A DNA stretch of 48,882 bases from Desulfurococcales archaeon (lineage in GTDB: Archaea > Thermoproteota > Thermoprotei_A > Sulfolobales > Acidilobaceae), in NCBI GenBank assembly GCA_015523445.1, contig WAKG01000059.1, forward strand, positions 1 through 48,882, read 5' to 3'. Each line of letters starts with the position of its first letter. The first letter of the stretch is position 1. Shown here piece after piece: positions 44,732 to 48,882 of this stretch. Made by a program: the position numbers and the translations under genes. Under the pieces are notes generated by a model. That model saw only the letters and a program-made list of their open reading frames with translations. It did not search any database and had not been told where the DNA came from.

Positions 44732-45664
44732 ATGGGAGCCAGGATCCACTATCCAGACCTGCTGGACTCTATAAGAGTAACAGTTGAGAACTTAGAGAAA
44801 TTCCTGTCTCACCTCGAGGGAGAGGCCATCGGAGGCAGGGAATCACTATCCATTACACTTGGTAACTACCTCCGCGACGCTACATCAAAGGAGCCTAACC
44901 CCACTATAATATCCAATCTAGGTAGTGTGCTATCTACAATAGTTCGTAGGATGAGGATAAGCGACACAGCTACCATATCTATTTTGAGGAAAACCCTATC
45001 ATCATTCATAGAGAGGTATGTGACCGAGTCCCTCTCTGGCCTCACCAAGTCATGCACAACTGCACTTTCAGATGCAACCTCAATACTCTTAATACCGCCT
45101 GGCAGGCTAGCTGAAGAGTGCGTGCGTGTCTGGGCTAGTAGTGAGAATGCGCGGGAAGTATACGTTCTGAGCCACTCCATGCTCCAGGGCATTTCAAGGC
45201 GTATAGGAGGCCTAAGGACCACCCCGCTACCCATATCTAGCCTATCTATGGTTGAGGGTCGTGTAGACACCGTGGTTACCGAGGTTGAGAGTATAGTTCA
45301 TAATAGCGTGGCAGTTCCACCAGCCGGATCTGGGGCTATATCATACGCAAAACACGTCAATAACGCTACAGTTGTAGGTGTTACGCTTAGCATAGCTGTC
45401 AAGATAACGGGTAGGCCGGGCGAGACTGCCTACTTGAGGAGGATTGTTGAGGTTCCCCAGGCATGGGGAGAATTTATAAGTGTTGGGGCTCAGGACGTGG
45501 CTAGCCTGAAGCTCTTCAATAAACTAGTTATGGGGCAACACGTTATAGAGGGTCCGACTCATAGACTCTCTCTTATGGCTAAACGTATAGCGACGTCGGT
45601 GGTGAAGGACCTCACCACAGTCATACAGTCAGCCGTTGTGGTGGACCAGAGTGCTAAGGGCTAG
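44732..45664 (+). CDS. eIF2B/ribose-1,5-bisphosphate isomerase-like protein
   Basis: A 310-residue protein with a helical N-terminal half and a Rossmann-like C-terminal half (REVYVLSHSMLQGISRRIGG, then VDTVVTEVESIVHN and NNATVVGVTLSIA). This resembles divergent members of the IF2B superfamily, which includes archaeal eIF2B-like proteins, MtnA and ribose-1,5-bisphosphate isomerase. Key catalytic residues are not certain, so activity is open. ATG start; 3' end overlaps the next gene. Confidence 0.55.
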   Translation: MGARIHYPDLLDSIRVTVENLEKFLSHLEGEAIGGRESLSITLGNYLRDATSKEPNPTIISNLGSVLSTIVRRMRISDTATISILRKTLSSFIERYVTESLSGLTKSCTTALSDATSILLIPPGRLAEECVRVWASSENAREVYVLSHSMLQGISRRIGGLRTTPLPISSLSMVEGRVDTVVTEVESIVHNSVAVPPAGSGAISYAKHVNNATVVGVTLSIAVKITGRPGETAYLRRIVEVPQAWGEFISVGAQDVASLKLFNKLVMGQHVIEGPTHRLSLMAKRIATSVVKDLTTVIQSAVVVDQSAKG

Positions 45665-46307
45665 CGCTCCCTTACTATTATTATCCCTACTACTCCTACC
45701 CCTAGCATACGCTAAGCCAGAAGTTGTAGTGTATTCTGAACCGCCTATTCAGGGTCTTACAGTGGATAGCATAGAATCTATAGAGTATAGGGGCCGCTAC
45801 TATCCAAAGCTGTCCATACGCCTACCTAGTAATGATGGATGCCCTAATGTATATATAGTAGAGGTGTGGAAGGACCAGTTAAACATAACTAGACTAGCCC
45901 TAGCATCCGGGTCTATAAACATAGATTATGATAGCTGTACTCTTGACGTTGATGGATACAGACTTAAGGGTATAATGTACTTGGATGGACCTTCTATAAC
46001 GATCATCGTTAACATAGACGGGATCACTACTAACATAGTCATCAAGACCCGGGAAACCGTGGTTCCCGTGAGAGGCAATCACACCAACACAGATCCCAGA
46101 GCAGACACGGCAGATAGCATGCCCGTGTCCAGGAGTAGCCTGCCTACAGAGACTATTAACAATACATTTAGTAGCCTCGAAATATTAGTAGGTATAACCC
46201 TTGTAGCGTTACTTGCTGTATCGGTGGTGTATGAGTATGCCCTTGGAAGAGGCGGTAGAGTCGCTGAAATCTGGAAGGCCAGTGATGATCTACGACGACG
46301 ACAATAG
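45651..46307 (+). CDS. secreted or membrane-anchored protein, unknown
   Basis: A ~218-residue protein with an N-terminal signal peptide (LRASAPLLLLSLLLLPLAYA) and a C-terminal membrane helix (LEILVGITLVALLAVSVVY), so the beta-rich middle faces outside, with a two-Cys core (DGCPNVY, YDSCTLD) and several N-glycosylation sequons near the stalk. The start is GTG 45651; TTG 45636 also fits. The last 71 nt overlap ribB in a different frame. No family recognised. Confidence 0.65.
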   Translation: MLRASAPLLLLSLLLLPLAYAKPEVVVYSEPPIQGLTVDSIESIEYRGRYYPKLSIRLPSNDGCPNVYIVEVWKDQLNITRLALASGSINIDYDSCTLDVDGYRLKGIMYLDGPSITIIVNIDGITTNIVIKTRETVVPVRGNHTNTDPRADTADSMPVSRSSLPTETINNTFSSLEILVGITLVALLAVSVVYEYALGRGGRVAEIWKASDDLRRRQ

Positions 46308-46917
46308 AGAGGCCGAAGTAGACCTAGTATACTATGCCCCCACAGTCACCAGCGACTCCATATACACCCTGAGAACCCTAGCTGGCGGCTTGATATGCTT
46401 CGCCACAGACTCCAGCATAACAAGGAGCCTAGGTCTACCATGGGGTGACGAGCTTATCAGCATGCACCCCAGTCTCAAACCCCTAGCATCCAGAAGGCTA
46501 GGCTACGGCGATAGGCCAGCCTTCACGATCTGGGTGAACCACGTATCAGTCAAGACAGGCATACGCGACCATGACAGGAGCATCACGATCAGGAAGCTGG
46601 ATGAGGTAGTAGGTCTAGTATTAGATGGTAGAGTAGAGGAGGCTAGGAGAGTATTCTACACCGAGTTCCAGGCTCCAGGCCACGTACCCATACTAGCGTC
46701 GAGGAGTTTAGATGAGAGGAGAGGCCACACAGAGCTATCCATAGCACTATCTAGGATAGCAGGTCTAAAGCCAAGCATGGTTATAGCCGAGATGCTGGAC
46801 AGGGGCACGGCTCTCAGTGTTGACAAGGCGTCCAGGCTGGGCAGGGAAATGGGCTGGCCGCTAGTCAGGGGGTCTGAGATCATTGAGGCGTGTAGAGAAG
46901 TGTGTGGGGGTAGTTGA
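46237..46917 (+). CDS. ribB: 3,4-dihydroxy-2-butanone 4-phosphate synthase
   Basis: A 226-residue RibB making the four-carbon riboflavin precursor from ribulose 5-phosphate. The catalytic acidic loop is YDDDNREAEVDLVYYAP (typical DDxxREnEgD), with VNHVSVKTGIRDHDRS, then APGHVPILASR and RRGHTELSIALSRIAG; the His/Glu ligands are kept. ATG 46237 has GGTGGT 8 nt upstream; ATG 46231 is close. Its first 71 nt lie inside the upstream gene in another frame. Overlaps ribC by 35 nt. Confidence 0.92.
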   Translation: MPLEEAVESLKSGRPVMIYDDDNREAEVDLVYYAPTVTSDSIYTLRTLAGGLICFATDSSITRSLGLPWGDELISMHPSLKPLASRRLGYGDRPAFTIWVNHVSVKTGIRDHDRSITIRKLDEVVGLVLDGRVEEARRVFYTEFQAPGHVPILASRSLDERRGHTELSIALSRIAGLKPSMVIAEMLDRGTALSVDKASRLGREMGWPLVRGSEIIEACREVCGGS

Positions 46918-47359
46918 CACTACCTTCGCTAGGATCGATATGGCGGGGCCAGCGATAGAGGAGCTGCAAAGACTACTACCCGGGTATAGAATCATAAGGT
47001 ACACCGTGCCTGGCATCAAGGACCTGCCTGGGGCCGCCAAAAGGCTAGTAGACCAGCATAGGTGCGAGGGCATAATCACTCTAGGATGGGTTGGTAGGAG
47101 GGAGGCGGATAAGTATAGCTACTTGGCCATGAGCATCGGATTGATAATGGCAGAGCTCCTAACCGGGTCAGTGCTGATAGACGTGACAGTTCATGAGGAT
47201 GAGGCTGATGATCCAGAGGAGCTCCGTAGAATAGCACTAGATAGGGCTAGGAAGCACGCTAGGAACCTGGCCCTCATGGTCAAGGAGGGGCCTACAGCCC
47301 TATCCCGCCATGCTGGCAGGGGGCTACGCCAGGGGTACCCGGATGTAGGCCCTCTCTAG
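46883..47359 (+). CDS. ribC: archaeal riboflavin synthase
   Basis: A 158-residue archaeal-type riboflavin synthase, related to lumazine synthase rather than bacterial RibE. CVGVVDTTFARIDMAGPAIE at the start, YTVPGIKDLPGAAKRL, TLGWVGRREADK and HARNLALMV are family-typical. TTG 46883 is used; GTG 46904 would be the minimal start. It overlaps ribB by 35 nt, so the two flavin steps are coupled. The flavin supply fits the ETF genes in the window. Confidence 0.92.
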   Translation: MRRVEKCVGVVDTTFARIDMAGPAIEELQRLLPGYRIIRYTVPGIKDLPGAAKRLVDQHRCEGIITLGWVGRREADKYSYLAMSIGLIMAELLTGSVLIDVTVHEDEADDPEELRRIALDRARKHARNLALMVKEGPTALSRHAGRGLRQGYPDVGPL

Positions 47360-47360
47360 C

Positions 47361-48062
47361 CTAGGGCTGCGGTACTATCCAGTGCCCTAAGTCCTCGTCA
47401 TAATATGCTAAACCGCCCGACACTAACTTCTCAAACAATATCCTAGCCCTTTCCCCCAGTGCTGACTCCACCAGGATCGACGCCTCCCCGGGGTCCCTTA
47501 CAGCAACCTCCTCCACAGCCCTAACGAAATCGTCCCAGAAGCCCCTGTCCACTGCAACTTTCTCACCGCCAGCCTCAAATACTATGGCCCCCTCCTTCTC
47601 TAACTTGGCGAATAGCCTATCAGGGGCCTTCATCCACTTAACATCCTCCCAGAAAAGGATCTTCTGCTGCCTTAACCTGTCTATAGCCCCTGTCCTCTGC
47701 TGCCTCTGAGCATACCTATGCTGCTCTACCCTTACAGGCTCCGCCCTAGCCTGCTCAGACTCTCCGCCCTCCAGTTTCTCTACGAGATCAGCCAGCCTCC
47801 TAGCCACCTCATCTATCTTGCCAGTGAACGGATTTACAATGTCGGAAACAACCCTCTCAACCCTCCTGGCAACTATATCGGCTATCCTCTTCTCATCCCC
47901 GCATCCACCCACCCTAGCCGCCTCGCCACGGGCCTCTCTAGCCAATAGATCCCTAGCATAGTCGGAAACCAGAGTATACCCCTCTCTCCTAGCCTTCTCC
48001 CTAAGCATAACATACGTGTCCCAGTCTAGCTCCACCTTAACCACAGCACTCTCCGGCAACAC
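47361..48062 (-). CDS. ribbon-helix-helix-like, coiled-coil protein
   Basis: A ~233-residue protein. The N-terminal ~45 residues (VVKVELDWDTYVMLREKARREG, in residues 7-28, then LVSDYARDLLAREARG) look like a CopG/ribbon-helix-helix DNA-binding unit. A coiled coil with Arg/Val repeats follows (~60-110), a Gln/Arg linker and a C-terminal globular domain (ILFWEDVKWMKAPDRL). The frame is open to TTG 48095, but GTG 48062 follows the TATA box at the proper distance. Function unknown; possibly DNA-binding. Confidence 0.55.
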   Translation of the reverse strand: MLPESAVVKVELDWDTYVMLREKARREGYTLVSDYARDLLAREARGEAARVGGCGDEKRIADIVARRVERVVSDIVNPFTGKIDEVARRLADLVEKLEGGESEQARAEPVRVEQHRYAQRQQRTGAIDRLRQQKILFWEDVKWMKAPDRLFAKLEKEGAIVFEAGGEKVAVDRGFWDDFVRAVEEVAVRDPGEASILVESALGERARILFEKLVSGGLAYYDEDLGHWIVPQP

Positions 48063-48095
48063 ACATACACCACTAAGAATAACGTTTACACCCAA

Positions 48096-48105
48096 TACTA
48101 TAATA
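48096..48105 (-). promoter_or_regulatory. TATA box of the ribbon-helix-helix-like gene
   Basis: TATTATAGTA on the minus strand. It predicts transcription from about 48075, downstream of the first in-frame TTG, and so favours GTG 48062 as the start. Confidence 0.45.
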
Positions 48106-48129
48106 CCCTACCAACCCACAGGAAATACA

Positions 48130-48138
48130 ATATAAACC
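48130..48138 (+). promoter_or_regulatory. TATA box of tRNA-Gly
   Basis: ATATAAACC centred about 33 nt before the mature 5' end of tRNA-Gly. Confidence 0.5.
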
Positions 48139-48166
48139 CCACCAACCCACGAGTCAAACCAGAAGA

Positions 48167-48245
48167 GCGGCCGTCGTCTAGCCTGGACTAGGACGCCGGC
48201 CTCCCAAGCCGGTGATCCCGGGTTCAAATCCCGGCGGCCGCACCA
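48167..48245 (+). tRNA. tRNA-Gly (CCC)
   Basis: Cloverleaf with acceptor GCGGCCG/CGGCCGC, anticodon CCC in CCTCCCAAG, TPsiC arm GGGTTCAAATCCC, discriminator A and encoded CCA (48243-48245). No intron. Its last base is also the first base of a strong hairpin. Confidence 0.97.
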
Positions 48246-48696
48246 CGGGGGCGGAGCCCCCGTCTCCCCGTTTCTTGGGTTGTGGACAGGTTCCTTCCAG
48301 GATCCACTCTAGTATTTTATTGACGTTTCGTGTGGTGAGGCGTATTCCACGGCTCTCGAAGAAGTCGTGTATAGTCACTAGAACCTCGACGTTCCCCGCG
48401 TACTTGTCTATTCTCATACCATCGTGGAACACTACCCGGCGTAGGTAGAACTTTCCGCCTTTCCCCTGAATATAGTAGTTCACACCCAACTCCGGTCTCC
48501 CAAGTAGGAACTCTCTTCTCCACACTATAACCCTGCACCCTATTAACTCATAATCGCCCCTTAAATAAGAGCGTGGAAATTCCACCAGTGCTCCAGGAGC
48601 CTGGGGTTGCTTGTCGGTGTATCCAGGCGTGGGTAAGACGTTTATCGTACTGTAGTAGGGCGGGTGTGATGTGCGAGCCCGTGGGCGACGGCCCAC
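48178..48696 (-). CDS. open frame of unknown function running antisense through tRNA-Gly
   Basis: Up to 172 residues. The middle (CRVIVWRREFLLGRPELGVN, YYIQGKGGKFYLRRVVFHDG, VLVTIHDFFESRGIRLTTRN) looks like a real basic protein of unknown family. The C-terminal ~25 residues are translated from the hairpin and the antisense of tRNA-Gly and are unlikely to be ancestral. The start is uncertain: ATG 48696 lies in a structured RNA candidate, whereas a TATA-like CTTATTTAA (48561-48569) suggests GTG 48525. It may be a gene truncated by recombination at the tRNA. Confidence 0.4.
   Translation of the reverse strand: MGRRPRARTSHPPYYSTINVLPTPGYTDKQPQAPGALVEFPRSYLRGDYELIGCRVIVWRREFLLGRPELGVNYYIQGKGGKFYLRRVVFHDGMRIDKYAGNVEVLVTIHDFFESRGIRLTTRNVNKILEWILEGTCPQPKKRGDGGSAPVVRPPGFEPGITGLGGRRPSPG
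48245..48263. terminator. strong hairpin abutting tRNA-Gly
   Basis: A perfect 8-bp GC-rich stem (48245-48252 with 48256-48263) and a GGA loop directly after the tRNA, followed by TCTCCCCGTTTCTT. It could help end tRNA transcription or 3' processing. It may equally be part of an integration boundary. Confidence 0.4.
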
Positions 48697-48731
48697 GCCG
48701 CATAGGCGCGATGCGAGCCGTTGACCCGCCC
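48658..48731 (+). ncRNA. candidate structured RNA with C/D-like k-turn
   Basis: A 74-nt element closed by an 8-bp stem (48658-48665 with 48724-48731). Next to the stem are a C-like GUGAUGU (48666-48672) and a D-like UUGA (48721-48724), as for a k-turn. Inside is a 7-bp hairpin CGUGGGC/GCCCACG with a GACG loop, then CGCC/GGCG. It lacks a TPsiC sequence, so it is not a tRNA. It overlaps the 5' end of the open frame on the other strand. Confidence 0.4.
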
Positions 48732-48761
48732 CAGTAAACTATAAGGATAGAGGTGGTTATA

Positions 48762-48863
48762 ATGGTTTGGCGTAGGATGAGGGGTTACTATGGGGGCAGG
48801 GATGACGTCTCCTACACTATAACCATACCCGGGGAGATCTACCAGGCCATGGGGAGGCCCTAG
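48762..48863 (+). CDS. short AbrB-like ORF, possibly interrupted
   Basis: ATG with AGGTGG at 48751-48756 and a TATA-like ACTATAAGG further upstream encodes 33 residues (MVWRRMRGYYGG, then SYTITIPGEIYQAMGRP). TITIPxEIxxAMG recalls AbrB/SpoVT-type swapped-hairpin proteins, and the same frame after TAG 48861 reads EVLVTY, as such a domain would continue. Either a pseudogene with an in-frame stop or a short gene followed by another with ribosome-binding site GGAGGT. The window ends here. Confidence 0.35.
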   Translation: MVWRRMRGYYGGRDDVSYTITIPGEIYQAMGRP

Positions 48864-48882
48864 GAGGTCCTGGTAACCTATA

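Noticed and set aside
48317-48538. Alternative minus-strand frame inside the right-end ORF
   Set aside because: Arg/Gly-rich overlapping frame with no start support; the 48178-48696 frame is more protein-like.
48658-48731. A fourth tRNA gene
   Set aside because: Length and terminal stem fit, but there is no GTTCRAATC TPsiC arm or anticodon stem-loop.

Overview
The window looks like part of the chromosome of a hyperthermophilic crenarchaeon (Thermoproteota; Desulfurococcales/Sulfolobales-like, possibly Aeropyrum or a Pyrodictiaceae relative). The grounds are archaeal/crenarchaeal versions of informational genes (SecY, archaeal adenylate kinase, L34e, L14e, Cbf5, A-type ATPase subunit D, Lhr helicase), a short bulge-helix-bulge intron inside cbf5, TATA boxes about 26-33 nt upstream of many starts, common GTG and TTG starts, tightly overlapping genes and three tRNAs with encoded CCA. 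I see no insertion sequence, CRISPR array, integrase or recognisable virus. The genus is inference; the archaeal assignment is firm.

Layout. 31-2121 is a membrane HdrDE/EMO-like oxidoreductase. 2179-4459 holds small accessory genes: a tRNA-binding OB-fold protein, a RecB-like nuclease, a stem-closed C/D-like RNA candidate and an HExxH metallopeptidase. 4439-7795 (minus) has a Get3/ArsA ATPase with a small partner, then CstA with a small membrane partner. 7944-13081 contains two unknown membrane proteins, a DUF59-like protein, an ABM monooxygenase, Hsp20, a PAC2 protein and an MBL hydrolase. 13288-19773 is a complete family-5 ABC importer with a purine nucleoside phosphorylase gene inside the cluster. 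19755-22448 (minus) is feoA-feoB-feoC, followed on the plus strand by an alpha/beta hydrolase.

23520-23855 carries tRNA-Leu and a 59-residue CDGSH protein. 23995-28762 is secY-adk-EMC3-like-rpl34e-cmk-rpl14e-cbf5. The cbf5 frame is restored by removing a 36-nt intron that splits the catalytic Asp codon. 28759-31324 (minus) encodes a ThiL-like protein and a fused CoA-transferase. 31412-33914 has small membrane proteins, atpD and a GT-B glycosyltransferase, followed by a C/D box sRNA candidate. 34070-39138 is EtfC-EtfX-EtfB-EtfA-TrkH. After tRNA-Ala come an Lhr helicase, an HTH-CBS regulator, a DUF2192-like protein, a 58-residue Cys protein, a SpoIIM-like membrane protein and an overlapping chain eIF2B-like/membrane protein/RibB/RibC. 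The right end has a ribbon-helix-helix-like protein, tRNA-Gly, an open frame running antisense through that tRNA, a structured RNA candidate and a short, possibly interrupted ORF.

How it fits together: the EMO-like protein, EtfABCX and CoA-transferase point to acyl-CoA oxidation feeding a quinone pool. The ABC importer plus phosphorylase suggests nucleoside salvage, CstA suggests peptide or organic-acid uptake, and Feo supplies Fe(II). The most notable observations are the cbf5 intron, a FeoB lacking its G4 guanine-specificity motif, several k-turn/C-D RNA candidates, an in-cluster phosphorylase, a 71-nt two-frame overlap between ribB and a membrane-protein gene, and an odd tRNA-Gly boundary.
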